Positions 12,701-24,486 are shown, numbered from the stretch's first letter. The stretch: DNA of 64,000 nucleotides from Portunus trituberculatus (GCF_017591435.1 NC_059303.1:19299209-19363208); one strand, 5' to 3'. The notes: generated by a model not told the origin, from the letters alone. A program made the numbers and translations.

Positions 12701-15700
12701 AAGTGTGTCAGCATAGCCTGTGCGACCCACCCAAGAAAAAGGACAATGCTGCAGGGCAGTGTGCAACTGCTGCTGCACCCTCACCGAGGATACCCCCATC
12801 AAAGGGGCCACACGACAACCCCAGAGCCCCTCAGGGATGGCCCATGCTCCCCCTGCCTCAGAGAGCAAGTCACCTAAGGCAGACTGTGATGAGGATGTTG
12901 CAGGTGAATGGACATTGGTCAGCCACAAGAAGAAGCGCTGCTCCAGCCCAATTCCAGCCCGGACTGCCAGCCCCAAGCCAGACCAGGGACATCTGATGGC
13001 AGCCATACAGATGCTGACGGAGCAAATGTCTCATCACTTATGATCACTTATGCCTATTACGCCGTCAAGTTAGGCAAGTCAACAGCTCCTGGCAAGGATG
13101 GCATCACTTATGATAACCTCAATGCTCTCCTGGAGGTAAAGGTAGACAACCCTATCTTGGATTTATTTAACATGTCTCTCACTGCAGGCAAGCTTCCCCA
13201 CTCGTGGAAAACAGCCATCATCATCCCAATCCCCAAAGGTGATGGCACCTTTCGCCCTAATTCTCTCACCATCTGTCTGTGCAAGATGATGGAACGGGTA
13301 ATATTGAACAGGCTTATATACAAGGTGGGCCATGTACTCTCTGGCAATGTACATGGCTTCCTAAAAGGTCACTCTACAAGTCACTGTTTTGTTGAGTGTC
13401 TTATAAATAAGGATGCTACCTGCAGAGCTTTCGTTGATCTCAAGGGTACCTTCGACAAGGCCAACAAAGATGTTATTATGGAGGAACTTATTCTCAAAGG
13501 TGTCAAAGGTAGATTATTAGGATGGATCAGGGACTATTTGTACAATAGAACAGCACAGATTTGGTTTCAAGGTGCAGTCTCCTCTGAGGAAGACTTTGAG
13601 CTTGGAACACCACAGGGTGGAGTCTTTAGTTCAATGCTTTTCAATGTTTTAATGGACAAAATTGCGCGCTGTTCCTTTCCGCAGGGCACCCAGGTTCTCA
13701 TTTATGCTGATGACATACTCCTCCAATGCCCCACACCCAGGATTCTCCAGTTAGCTTTGTCACAACTGGCAGCGTTGTGTGTCCAAATGGGACTAGTGAT
13801 AAATGGCCGCCGTGGTACAGTGGAACCATGCGTACTTTGGGATCCTAGAGGTCTCCAAGCGCACGGGTTCGAATCCTGTCCACGGTCTGAGTGTAGGTTG
13901 GGCTTCCTCACTCGGGGTAACGGTTTCCTAGCGGGTGGGCTTTAAGATAGGAGGTACCCTAAAAAGTATCCCCTTTAGCCCATAAATTCCCGTGAAAAAG
14001 CCCACATGGTATAAACAAAAAAAAAAAAAAAATGAATGTAAGACAAAATTTCAAGCTAAAGGGAAGGTCTCTCGGCTGCCCACTGTAAACAATGTTCCCA
14101 TCCCTAGAGTTCATATACACAAGTACAGGCAACCCCCGCTTAACGAAGGTTCACACAACGAAATTTCGCTACAACGAAGGTTTAATTTTACTACCATCTG
14201 CTCGTTTAACGAACATCAAACTCGCTTTAACGAAGTTTTATCCAGATCATTCTTTCCAAGTTTGAAAGTCCCACCGTATCACACAAGCTGACAGGCTTTT
14301 GAATACACCAGCGCCTCTCGTGGACAACACGCGCACCACTCACTCCCTATGTTCAAAACAATAACAGCGTCAGCAGCAGCTCGTCTTCCCTCGCTCAACT
14401 TACCACCAAAACGCCCTGTAATGTCGCCTAGTGTTGCTAAGAAGACCAGGAAGTCTCTTACTCTCGAAGTGAAGCATAATATTATTCACAGATACGAGAG
14501 AGACGAGAAAACTAAAAGCATTGCTCGCCACCATCTTGACTCCATCTACTGTCTCTACTATTTTCAAGTCAGCAGACTCTATTAAGAAGGCTGGTGAGAC
14601 CGTATCTTCCTTGCAAACTAAAAGAACCACCTGAACTCGCGACTCTACAATGGATAAAATGGAAAGCCTTGTGGAAATGTGGTACATAAGTTTTGTATGT
14701 GATACAATGATGCGCCCTTTGTTTACATTCCACAGGTTGCCGGTTAGTGTCTTTCCCGTTTCACTCTCCCTCCCTTCATAAATTTAAGATCATCAACATT
14801 ATAAAGTTACGTACATATATACATTAGTGTACATTATAATGACTTAGATTAAACTGCCTAAATCTTTAACTTCATAATTTTTACTTTCATTAAACCTTTC
14901 ACTGCACTATGATGCACTCTCGCTTTGTTTACCCTCAATGGAAGTTCAAGTCAGGGGTTAAACTTGTTATAATCGGTTCGCTTAACGAAGTTTCGCTCAA
15001 AGAGGGGTTGCCTGTACCTGGGTGTTCAGATGAGCTTCAGGAAGTCTCCTCAAACCGTCCACTATGTTCAAGACCTCTGTCTGCCATAGCTAGCAAACAG
15101 GGGCCTGGGGACTGTCATTCCAGTCCTAAGAATGTTCTATGTATCTGTCATATGCTCCCTTATTGATTATGCCACCCATGTTTTAATACAGTTTAGTGCA
15201 GCCCAACTCCGTCCCTTGGAGCTTGTTCAGAATGAAGCCATGCGGATAATCTTGGGATGCCCCAGGACTGCACGGATTGAAGTCCTCAGAGCTGAACTGC
15301 ACCTGACCAGTATTGTGTGTAGGGTACAGGAAATTACTTGTCGCACAATTAGTCGGATGCTATGCACGGGCTCTGACTCTCTAAAGGGATCACTGACCCC
15401 CCCTGTATCATGATCCTTGCATTCCTACAACAACATACCTCAGGAAGATCTTGGGAGTACTGACAAGTGTAGGTGTAGCCAAGGCCTGTATTAATGTTGT
15501 TATGTCACTGCTACAACCCGCCTGGAACCCTCATCTTGTCAGTATTGATATTCAATCTCTGCATCAGTCCAAGAGGGACTGGCTCCCTCATGTGCTGCAA
15601 GACATGTTCATGAATAAATTGTCCAAGTACCCACACGTTCAGGCTATTCATGTTTATTGTGATGGGTCAGTCAATGGCAGCAGGTCTGGATGTGGGGCTG

Positions 15701-17356
15701 TTCATCCGTGACTACATCCCTGCCAATCTCTACACCGACACTGAGGTTTCCAGGCGGCTCCTTGCACACGTCTTCCACTAGAGCAGAACTGTATGCTGTA
15801 CTGGAGGCACTCCATATTGTGGCACCTCTCTACGTATAAGAATGTACATTTCTTTATTGACAGTCAGGCTGCATTGTATGCCCTTCAATCCACCTCCCCC
15901 ATGGACTGTGATCTAGTTAATAAGTGTCTTGATCTCATCCACACCCTAGAAGGTGCTGGTGCCATAGGTAGTCCATTTCATCTGGATTGCCTCTCATGTG
16001 GGTATCTCACTAAATGAAAAAGCAGACCGCCTTGCTCAGTGTGCCCTAAAAGATGACACAGTGGACCCTGGCACTGAGTACACTCTGAGTTATGTTAAGA
16101 GTAGCATTAAGAACTTTGCAGATAGTAGCATTAGTGATCAGTTGGAGCTTTGTTGTCATAGGGGCAGTAGCACTAGTCTTCACTATGCACGTGTCTCCCA
16201 GAGCTGTGCTTATACCTACGGGAGACACACTACATCACATGACAGGGTGGCAATGAGGCTCAGATTAGGCTACAAATACTTTTGGGAAGCCAGTGCTTCT
16301 CCTGGTGTGTGCTGCACCAAGGGGACACACTTTGCGTCACTATATCATGGAATGTTCTCTCATTGCTAAATTTAGGCCACAAGGTCAACATGACTTGTAT
16401 AGCCTCATTGACCACCTCCTAGACTCAACCACTCTCAGGGATATACTCAGGGAATATCCTCAGTTTGCTCCCAGACTTTAGGATGTTTATGCAATAAGGT
16501 GTGCAATATCTGTATTTATTTATTGAAGTACTTGTATTCTTGTTATGTATACTGTCTATTGTTATATTTTTGATACTATAACCTTAAGTCTTTGCACAGG
16601 GGGTGGATGGCAAGTTCCATCCTCCTCCTTTGTTGTAATTATTCATTAATTCAACAATAAATAAGTATTTAAGCTTAAATGATCAAATAAATGAGGCTGT
16701 GAGAGTGGCAAGGTATAATCTGAGAAACATTGCTTTCATAAGGAGATATTTGGATGAATATTCTGTCGTCTCTGATTCAAAATCATGTAATAGCGAAGCT
16801 GGACTACTGCAACTCCTTATATTATAACCTGCCAAATTATCAACTAAGGAAATTACAACTGACAATGAATAGGGCTGCCAGAGTGATAAAATATGTTTCA
16901 CCTCGCGACAGAATAACCCCTGTACTCATTGAGTTGCATTGGTTACCGAAAAAGGCTCGTATTGCTTATAAAATTTGTGTGTTAACTTATCAAGTCATGA
17001 CTACTGGAAAACCTGTTTATTTAAGAAAGTTATTGCATCCATTTGAGGTTAGGACAAGTGTTGTAGTGAGGCATGCAGCAGATGAGTACAGGCTAAATGA
17101 GCCAAAATGTAACACAGATACGGGTTTCAGAGCCTTTCAAGTGTGTGCTCCAAGACTGTACAATAGGCTTCCAGTGCAGGTCAAGGCCAGCAATAGCATT
17201 GAACTTTTTAAGAAAAGACTAAAGACAAATTTATTCAGGGATGCCTATGATATGTCGGATATGACTGTCACTCAACATTGTAGTACTGTGTAAGATTTTA
17301 ATGTGCATTTTTTTGTTTGATTACTTAAACTACATAATATGTATAGCTAGATTTTA

Positions 17357-17412
<56 letters not shown>

Positions 17413-18027
17413 TCAGTTTTTACAATATTTTATATAGTACTATGCTAGGTATTGTTCATATTTGTATTTTTTTATTTAATTACTATAGAATATAGGCTCT
17501 GCAGAGCGCCACTAGTTGGTGGAGCAGGGTCTGAATGTAATGACAAAGAAAGAATAAAGAATAAATGTATCAATCAATCAATCAATCTCTCTTCGTCAGA
17601 CCGTCAGACTTCCGTTCTGTCGGTCTGTCTGTGCGTATGTCTGTGATATCCCACGTGCGTCGTAGTTACATTTTAAGTTAATGATTAATAACTTAATATT
17701 AAGTGTCCCCCCCCCGGCACTACAGTTTCCATGTTATTTATCATTAAATAATGAATGGTTTTGTAAGCTGCCAAATCGCAATTAACTCTGTGCCGCAACG
17801 CCCAGCTCAAAAAATTATTAATTACATACACGCACACATATGTGTGCTAGTGGCAATCAAAGCGCTTTAAGGATCCTGTAATAACATTGTTCTTTACCTC
17901 ACCTTTTACCACTCCAGGGAGCTGGGTAAGGGTCCTGAACGGTGTGGAATACATTTTGACAGATCTCCTCCTTCATGAAGTTATCAACAGACATCTGCGT
18001 CAGGTTCACTGTCTCACTGTTTCCCAT
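9789..18027 (-). CDS. unrecognised single-pass membrane protein, 5' three exons
   Basis: Three minus-strand exons join in frame. Exon 1, 18027-17910, starts MGNSETVNLTQMSVDNF and ends in phase 1 at GTAAAA; a stronger GTGAGG donor six bases on would give a stop in the next exon. Exon 2, 10687-10572, starts after CACACAG, encodes KKKSSKVV and one hydrophobic helix (GLYYAIILACIYFVVSGIYP), and ends in phase 0 at GTAAGT. Exon 3, 9941-9789, is a 51-codon open block (VLDWSEMTFVLGEKPLLVW, then EEHYFLPVPD) ending at GTAAGT. The layout suggests a short N-terminal tail, one membrane segment and a soluble C-terminal domain. The family is not recognised. Later exons lie to the left and may include the Schlafen exon at 3494-3659. 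Intron 1 contains the LINE cluster at 11-17.6 kb. Phase agreement across three exons is the main support. Confidence 0.55.
10690..11180. other. intronic sequence without recognised feature
   Basis: Low-complexity G/C runs near 10870-10930 and AT-rich stretches. No coding signal beyond chance. Confidence 0.4.
11270..12523 (+). CDS. LINE ORF1 protein, gag-like, I/jockey group
   Basis: A 417-codon open frame. The N-terminal half is acidic. The middle (FSWFAVLLKQHPDLQPLYKE) resembles ORF1 proteins of I/jockey-group LINEs. Three retroviral-type zinc knuckles follow at about residues 265-325: a first with its leading Cys lost (C-x4-H-x4-C kept), a second C-x2-C-x3-H-x4-C (CRYCAGPHKSAQC), and a third 'CCNCGGDH'. 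The tail is Pro-rich. Such proteins bind the LINE RNA. The frame ends in TAATG at 12521-12525, where an overlapping ATG opens a further 157-codon frame (to 12996) that looks like the rest of ORF1. Other possible starts are at 11189 (non-ATG) and ATG 11471. Probably inactive, since ORF2 is broken. Confidence 0.7.
   Translation: MSGSPYKWKSEVIWSDHACSVATEGGLSPFCQPQIGLETKNKRPCLGLLVAATTTKESLHVVPSQRTMSVEDAAVVEVGVAALEDMEIVEEPRPAPSAKESHQVTAAGDQSSYRHVPDHKQRRRLLFPAGHGKTASELFSWFAVLLKQHPDLQPLYKEGRNQPYITVSIDSSFYATLVSEGFLGLVMECPGEEGTHPVIIHGVATHINVNLIEVPAGFHGLKRRMVGQMPRPQLLGVVTERVPSEVHLLGLGRQPVERYTPEPDCSRWGHKEWRCQSAPRCRYCAGPHKSAQCLDKIKEDTKIPPRCCNCGGDHNAHSTLCTVRPRPQRESATDEVSHPRLVLRQAPPPQTNAWATNPSFSAGAPPLSQPSCPTTGTSTTPAVFSPLPQRTATVPPVPPNTVPQPDRNCLPPMPPIS
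13806..14029 (+). mobile_element. tRNA-derived SINE, family G, copy 1
   Basis: Starts GCCGCCGTGGTACAGTGG (A-box region), has GGGTTCGAATCCTGTCC (B-box), a body containing AAGTATCCCCTTTAGCC, then AAAGCCCACATGGTATAA and poly(A). Flanking AAATG at 13801-13805 and about 14030-14034 looks like the target duplication inside the LINE polymerase. Minus copies are at 53708-53935 and, 3' end only, 39982-40036. Confidence 0.88.
14126..15014 (+). mobile_element. Tigger/pogo-type element, family A, copy 1
   Basis: Ends CAGGCAACCCCCGCTTAACG and, inverted, CAGGCAACCCCTCTTTGAGC are flanked by TA at 14124-14125 and 15015-15016. About 40 codons from 14421 resemble the CENP-B/Tigger N-terminal helix-turn-helix (KKTRKSLTLEVKHNIIHRYE, then 'KSIARHH'). 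The DDE catalytic part is absent, so the copy is an internally deleted, non-autonomous form. It interrupts the RNase H-bearing LINE. Confidence 0.88.
16690..17586 (+). mobile_element. 3' end of an L2/CR1-type LINE
   Basis: The frame at 16754-17293 reads 'AKLDYCNSLYYNLPNYQLRK' and 'RITPVLIELHWLPKKARIAY', typical of the post-polymerase region of L2/CR1-group LINEs, and ends 'FKKRLKTNLFR'. A GT tract lies in the 3' untranslated part (17360-17411). The element finishes in (TCAA)n at about 17570-17586, a typical L2-like tail. Confidence 0.8.
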
Positions 18028-18155
18028 TGTCACTGATGAGTGATGAATGCATGTTGTTTTCTGGCTCACGTGCTGCCAGGAACTGCTGAGATAAGATTAT
18101 GAAGATAACTGAATTATACATGTAGAGTTGCCGATAAGGTTGACTGCAGAGTTTC

Positions 18156-18312
<157 letters not shown>

Positions 18313-18619
18313 TATTACTTTCATGGTCATACGCAAATTGATAAATTCATTTCCAGACTGGAAATGTTGTTGTCATTGATATTGATGTCGAATCATTCCA
18401 TACATTGATGCCTAGCTGTGAAATGATAATAAGGACAGGTACATAATATATTATATGTGTCTCGACGACCGAGGTAGTCGAGGACACTCTTCATTCTCCG
18501 GTCCTCCATCATGGTGGAGCGTCGTATGTCGTTCATAGGAGCTATGAATAACTCGATATAAGTATTCAATGTAAATTTTACCATAGATCATTGGCTCTTC
18601 CGTGACAGGCTCTAGATTA

Positions 18620-19360
18620 GCCCATGCTTCACATTCTGGAAAAAGAGAGAGCTATAGTAGTACAATAGCTAATGGAGAAGTAACACCGTTGCCAACAAGC
18701 AAACTCAAGACAGCATTGTCGTCAGCAGACCCAGAAGAAATTCTGCGTCACCTGTACCATCAAGATGTGAATGAGATGAACTTGGAAAATCTGAATGAGA
18801 CCCTGGCTGAAGGACGAGTGACTTGGTGTGCGAGGAACCAGGGAGTCTGCGATTGACTACATGCTAGTGAATGGGAGAATGCGTGAAATTGTTGACCGTA
18901 TGTGGATAGATGAAGATGGAATGATTGACAGTCTCAGACTATAACATGCTGGTGCTAGAATGTAAGTTGAATGGAAAAGACGGAACCAATGCCAAGGTCA
19001 AGAGGAAAAAGTGGAGGTTGAGAGATGCAGGATGGGAAAATTTCTAGGTGGACTTGAGCGAGAGACGATGGGAGGATGAGAGCAAAGTGTGCCAGATGTG
19101 TGACGTAGGAGAGGATGAGACGGTGGAGCATGTGGTGCTGGAGTGTGTGAAGTATGCCAGAGACAGGTATGACATGATGCAAGTGGTGCTGAGGGAGCTG
19201 GGGCATGACAAAGTGGAGATGACAGGAAGGGAATGGATGGTGGTGCTGCTGGGACTCTGTGGGGAGACGAATGAAAAGATGATTGAGGCTGTAAAAGAGT
19301 TCCTGGAGAGAATGTGGCGTGCTAGATGCAGGAACTAGTGGTGTGAAAGATGGTGATTGC

Positions 19361-19397
<37 letters not shown>

Positions 19398-19411
19398 CTA
19401 CAGGCGCTGCC
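18620..19411 (+). mobile_element. LINE family P, internally deleted plus-strand copy
   Basis: Contains the end of an endonuclease-like domain ('SAIDYMLVNGRM', with SDY where SDH is expected near 18935) joined to the C-terminal zinc-finger-like region ('CQMCDVGEDETVEHVVLEC', a C-x2-C..H..C pattern). The polymerase between them is missing. The 3' untranslated region has a poly(T) run at 19363-19397 and stops within a 32-base 3' motif ending CTGACTCAG, where a minus-strand copy begins. Confidence 0.65.
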
Positions 19412-21081
19412 GATACAAAAGCCTGACTCAGATCTTGATCTTGATTCTACAGGTGTCCCAGAATTTCTCCTGAGACAGGCCTTAGTATCGGCAGCTCCTG
19501 TAGGGGATAAAAAGAAAAAAAAGGCGGCAAGAACCTAAACCAGACACCATCCTTAATACTACTAATCCCTGCATCTGGCACTCCACATTATCTCCAGGAA
19601 CTCCTTGACAGCTTCTATCATCCTTTCATTCGTGTCTCCACACAGTCCCAGCAGCAACACCATCCATTCTCTTCCAGTCTTCTCTACCCTGGCATCCCGA
19701 GTTCCCTCAGCACCACTTGCATCATCTCATTTCTGTCTCTGGCATACTTCACACACTCCAGCATCACATGCTCCACCGTCTCGTCCTCTCCCATGTCACA
19801 CATCTGGCACACTTTGCTGCAGGACTCTGACCATCTGTAATTCCTTGCATTCACATTCATGCACTGTGCCCTAGCTCGGAAGAGAGGTCACCCCCCAGGC
19901 TGCCATCATACCACTTTTCATACATTGGGGCCTCTTTCTCCCTATACCACTCCAGAGTACTCTTTTGTTCCATCCTAGTCCTCCATTCGCTCAGTCCAAT
20001 ACACTTCACCCTTCTGTCTATCTCTCTTCCACTTCCTTACATCCCAGTCTGGGCCCTCTCCATTTCCAACTCGCTGGAACGGCCAACTAGTTTCCAGACC
20101 ACTCTTTACTACCATCCTGACACACTTTTTCCCCCATCTGCTATTCCTAACATTCCATAGAAACACCTTCCTAACTATTCTTGCATCATTCATTCGTTCT
20201 AGCCTAGCCTTGAATCTCAGTGTTGCCTTCACATGCCTCTCTCTGAAGGTACTCCATCACATGTCTCCCCTTAATGCCTCTATTGCTGCATACCCTGGTG
20301 CATTTAGAGCCATTCTTGCTACTCTGTTCTGTCATATTTCTAGCTTCTCTAATTCACTTTCATTCCACGTCATCACAGCCATACCATACATGATGCTTGG
20401 AACAGCCACGGTCTTCCAAACTTCTCGCAGCACATCATACTTGCTGGCTCTCATCCTTGCTGCACTTCCTAGCCGACCCACCCACTGGTTCACCAAACTC
20501 ATCTTTTCATTCTTTGCTTTCACACAGCCATATAGACTCATCCACATCCCCAGATACTTGTATTCCTCAGCCTGTTGCACCTCATTTTCTCTCAGTCTCC
20601 ACACCAAGTTTCTTTCATCATCTGACCTATTCACAACCGTCACCTTGCTCTTCTCACTGCTGAATCTCACCCCAAAGTCTCTTCCATAGTCATCTACAAC
20701 ATCCATGAGACTTTGGAGTTCCTCTGCTGATTCACTCATGACTACCACATCATCTGCATACAAGAGCACACATACCCTATCATTCCCCACCTTTACTCTT
20801 GCATTCATCCTTCTCATTCTGGCAGCCAGTTCTTCTGTATATAAACTGAAGAGGGTTGGTGACAAAATACAACCCTGCCTGACTCCTCTTTCACTCTTTA
20901 CCCAGTCTGTTTCTATGTCTCCTAGTCTATATCTAGCTCTTGTGTCCACATACATACTTTGCACTATACTAACTATCTTTGAACTCAGTCCGATCTTTTC
21001 TAAGACTCTGCCTAACATTCTTCTATTCACCCTGTCATATGCTTTCTCTATATCCAGAAGAAATTCTGCGTCTGAGTCCCG
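19412..21081 (-). mobile_element. LINE family P, minus-strand copy with polymerase
   Basis: Begins at 19412 with the 3' tail (ATCTTG units, i.e. (CAAGAT)n on the minus strand) and runs back to the polymerase: 'DIEKAYDRVNRRMLGRVLEK', 'SERGVRQGCILSPTLFSLY', 'VCVLLYADDVVVMSES' with catalytic YADD, then 'YKYLGMWMS'. A long open frame spans 20332-21138. The C-terminal half (19563-20330) is frameshifted. 5' parts (endonuclease) are missing. The clade is uncertain. Confidence 0.75.
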
Positions 21082-21491
21082 CAGCAAGGTGTGCCAGATG
21101 TGTGACATGGGGGAGGACGAGACGGTGGAGCATGTCATGCTGGATTGTGAGAAGTATGAGAGAGACAGGCATGAGATGATGCAAGTGATCTTGAGTGAAT
21201 TAGAGCATAATAGGAATGAAAGAGTGGAGAAGACAGGAAGGGAATGGATGGTGTTGCTGCTGGGACTGTGTAGAGAGACGAGTGAAAGGATGATGGAGGA
21301 TGTGAAGGAGTATCTAGAAAGAATGTGGCGAGCGAGGTGTAGGGATCATTAACGAAGAGAAATGCTACTTTTTTTCTGTTTTGTCTTTTTTGCCCTCTAT
21401 AGTGGAGCAGCCGATCCAAAGGCCTGGCTCTGGAGCAATCTCTTGCCACCTGTAGCATCAAGATCAAGATCAAGACACGCAACAGGAAGGA
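21082..21491 (+). mobile_element. LINE family P, C-terminal and 3' end, plus strand
   Basis: Restarts in + orientation at the zinc-finger-like C-terminus ('CQMCDMGEDETVEHVMLDCE'), ends its frame near 21352, and finishes with the 75-base 3' motif (GCAGCCGATCCAAAGGCCTGGCTC, shown in part) and an (ATCAAG)n tail at about 21458-21475. Confidence 0.7.
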
Positions 21492-21714
21492 CTGCTGGTG
21501 ATTATTTGACTCATACATGTATAGGCTTTTCTATTTTCGTAGGATTAAATGTATCTCCTGTTGCTCTTCTGTGAAAGGTGGCAATGTGTGACAGTGAGGG
21601 ACACATGAGTGATGCCTTTGCTGCCGTGCAGAGGCGGTCCTGGCTAGTTTTGCAACTGGGCGAACAATCCATTGGCCCAAACCCTCCCCCGGGAAGGGAA
21701 GAGGTATTATTATA

Positions 21715-22060
21715 ATAATGGGCACTGTCCCCAAGAAACCGTCCCGCGCGCTCGCCTCGATTCCCGGCTCCCACTTCGCAGCTCCTCCACCCAGCTGATT
21801 TGACGTCACATATATGAAGCTAAGCTATTGATCAGAGAGAGAGAGAGAATATGAAAATGAATAAGGAAAGAGAGAATAGCAGCGTTTCTCAACCTTTTTA
21901 CCCTTGCGTAACCCTTAAAATACATGACATGTCTCAAGGAACTCCTGTGCAAAAGCAAAATTATATACCATATATTTCATTTTATGTGAGGAGCTGCGAA
22001 GGGGGGAGCCGGGAATCGAGGCGAGCGTGCGGGATGGTTTCTCGGGGACAGTGCCTAATA
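21715..22060. repeat. inverted repeat with 73-base arms
   Basis: Arms at about 21715-21786 and 21988-22060 are roughly 88-90% complementary (word GAGCCGGGAATCGAGGCGAG in the right arm). The 200-base spacer holds a GA run and CAGCGTTTCTCAACCTTTTT at 21881-21900, which looks like one hAT terminus. No partner terminus was identified. Confidence 0.6.
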
Positions 22061-22940
22061 ATACAGGGGTGTCAGTCTATCCACCGCCCCCCTCCCCCTT
22101 GCTTTTCCTCTGAGTGACTCTCACACAACCTGTATAACCCTCAGCAACAAGTTGATGTGATAATAAGGGCGCATCAGCATCCACTGCACCAACTTGACGT
22201 GGAAATGTGCGATATTAGTCTAGAAAACTGGCGATATTTTTTCCTGCGCTTTTCTTTTATTGAGGGCGCTCATGCTCCCCCAAATAGATTGTGCCCTGGA
22301 TGGTCACCCACATTGCCCATAGCAAAAACCGGCTCTGCTGCCGTGTGAGGGTCTCGGGCGATGGATGGAACTCTTGCTGTATCTTCTGGCCTGTCCTTAA
22401 ACTTGAAAAGCTTGTGACATCAGAGGTGTAGTCAGCTTTCTTTGCTGTTGTCTGATTCAAGGCCACCTTCCATTCCCTTGTAGGCACTCCGCCCAGTTCA
22501 TGATGGAGTTGGGGGTTAGTGGTTAGGTTTAGTCATTTTGCCCACATGCCAGTTCATTCAAGTCAATTTGTTTGGTTTGCAGTTTCACCCACCCATGGAA
22601 TCTCTGATGTGGCTTATGTTTTTCTGGTGAGAAATATAGTGAATTGATGGATGATATACGTCTTTTCCATCGCAAATGTATATTTTTGAGTTATGACTTT
22701 TCTCAACTCCAGCTTATGCCTATCTCTAATTTTCAACAGTCTCGTGGGATCTGTGGGAAATCAGGGTTTTTAGGTTGGGGAACATTGAATTGAGTAATCT
22801 GTATTGCAAAAGAGGTCAGAAATCATGAAAATCACATAAGAGATCTCTGAGAATACTTTGATGTCGGAGGAGACAGTTGACTGTGGCAGTAGAGAGCACT
22901 GAACCATGAACATGCATGCACATACAGGCATACACACATA
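22061..22940. other. no recognised gene or repeat
   Basis: Mixed-composition sequence with only short open frames. Nothing supportable was seen. Confidence 0.4.
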
Positions 22941-22947
22941 CCATGTA

Positions 22948-23230
22948 GTGTAGTGGTTAGCATGCTTGGCTTGCAACTGAAAAGGCCTGGGTGCGACGAG
23001 GCAAATGGGCAAGCCTCTTAATGTGTAGCCCCTGTTCACTTAGCAGCTAGTAGGTACGAGTTGTAACTTGAGGGGTTGTGGCCTTGGTTTCCTGGTGTGT
23101 GGACTGTGTTGTGATCTCAGTGCTACACGAAGATCAGTCTATGAGCTCTGAGCTCGCTCCATAATGGGGAAGGCTGGCTTGGTGACCAGCAGATGACCAT
23201 GAATTACACAAAGCCAATCAGTCAGGAACT
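22948..23230 (+). mobile_element. diverged SINE of family V
   Basis: Words such as TAGTGGTTAGCATGCTTGGC, 'GTGTAGCCCCTGTTCACTTAGCAG', 'AGTAGGTACGAGTTGTAA' and 'TGAGCTCTGAGCTCG' align in order with the SINE copies at 42102-42282 and 56609-56912, with many substitutions. The head keeps a recognisable A-box. Confidence 0.65.
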
Positions 23231-23643
23231 AGTACCTGACATATCCAACAAGGGAGGGGAATAAGTTTCTCAGTGTCAGGTACCATAGTTTCAGTGGTGA
23301 CAGTAGTGACAAGCATACTTAGTTACAAACTACTACTGGTCCCATTATGATTACTTCTATTATTATTTTTATTATTATTGTTATTATTGTTACTATTTTT
23401 ATTATTATTATTTTACTTTATTATTATTCTTACTACTATTATTATTTTTATTTTTATTGTAATTGTTTTATTACAATTATTATATACTAATTGGTGTGGT
23501 TGTGTGGATAATTACAAGTGAACAGATTGTGAAGTCACTTGTAACGAATGACTCCACAGTGTGGGAAAAGTGACTCCATTGTATGTTGAAATAGCATGTG
23601 GGTGAAATGACCAGATACTGGTGGTTGTAAAGCAGTACATATA

Positions 23644-24484
23644 CAGTGCTTACTCTAATTTTGCGAGTTCAAATTTTGCGATACGCCAATTTTGCGACCA
23701 AGAACCAAAAATTGCCTTTTTTTTTTATTTCCCATCTTGCTCCTTTCTCCAGGTATTGTGAGTGATGGTGGGAGAGAGAGCGTTCCTGCAAATTATATAT
23801 TACTGTATTATATAGGCAATATTTTATTCATTTATTCATATTTATCATATTATACTATATTATTATCATATTTATATTATATTTATCATAGATTGGTGGT
23901 TTTTGGATAGTTTTCATAAAAATCTGGCGGTAATTCAACGAAGCTCATCTGGCAACACTGCCTCGCTCCCTCCTGCCTTCCATTTGTTTACATACACCTC
24001 CACGGAGTTCTCTGCAAATTTGGAGGAATCCTTGTGCTCAACTTTGTGTGACATGGCGCCACCAACCAAGAAAAACATAGGCTAACTTTGGAGCAGAAGA
24101 TGAAATAATTAAGATGAAAAGAGATGGAAAAAGGAACTGTGATATTTCCAGAGAGTTTGGTGTGGGAGAATCAACTGTGAGAATGGTGTTTAAAAACAGT
24201 GAGAAAATTGAAAAAGCTGTAAAAACCTATGGTGGACAGATTTTTTATTCTTGTAGCCATTGTACAAACACTGTGATCATTCATATGGAAAGATACTTGG
24301 CTCAATATATATGTGATATAATTATAAGCAAAATATTAGGAAAATATTGAAAAATTAGGCGACCATGGACAAGGGGTCCACCATATTCAATTTTTCCCAT
24401 AGGAATAATACTTCCAATTTTGCGATTTCCAAATTTGCGGCTAACAATGCCGCCCCATTTCCCGCAAAATTGGAGTAAGCACTG
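23644..24484 (+). mobile_element. Tigger/pogo-type element, family B
   Basis: Termini CAGTGCTTACTCTAATTTTG and, inverted, CAGTGCTTACTCCAATTTTG are flanked by TA at 23642-23643 and 24485-24486. A damaged reading frame from ATG 24051 (MAPPTKK) passes a frameshift into 'LTLEQKM' and 'GKRNCDISREFGVGESTVRM', a CENP-B/Tigger N-terminal helix-turn-helix. It stops well before any DDE domain. Confidence 0.9.
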
Positions 24485-24486
24485 TA

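Larger units (their letters stand above)
13019..16671 (+). pseudogene. LINE ORF2: reverse transcriptase and RNase H, broken
   Basis: The frame resumes directly in the polymerase (GKSTAPGKDGITYDNL). The apurinic-type endonuclease expected between ORF1 and the polymerase is missing. Polymerase motifs: 'AFVDLKGTFDKA', 'LGTPQGGVFSSMLFN' and 'LIYADDILL' with the catalytic YADD. The frame is cut after 'GLVIN' by a SINE (13806-14029), resumes 'ECKTKFQAK', is cut again by a Tigger element (14126-15014) and continues 'YLGVQMSF'. An RNase H domain follows in several frames: 'YCDGSVNG', 'TRAELYAVLEAL', 'FIDSQAAL', 'HVGISLNEKADRLA', giving D, E, D and H/D active-site positions. RNase H plus zinc knuckles points to the I-like superfamily of LINEs. 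Frameshifts and stops are frequent. The 3' end lies near 16671. Confidence 0.8.

Noticed and set aside
13806..13945. C-terminal 46 residues of the LINE polymerase frame
   Set aside because: They are the translation of an inserted SINE, not polymerase sequence.
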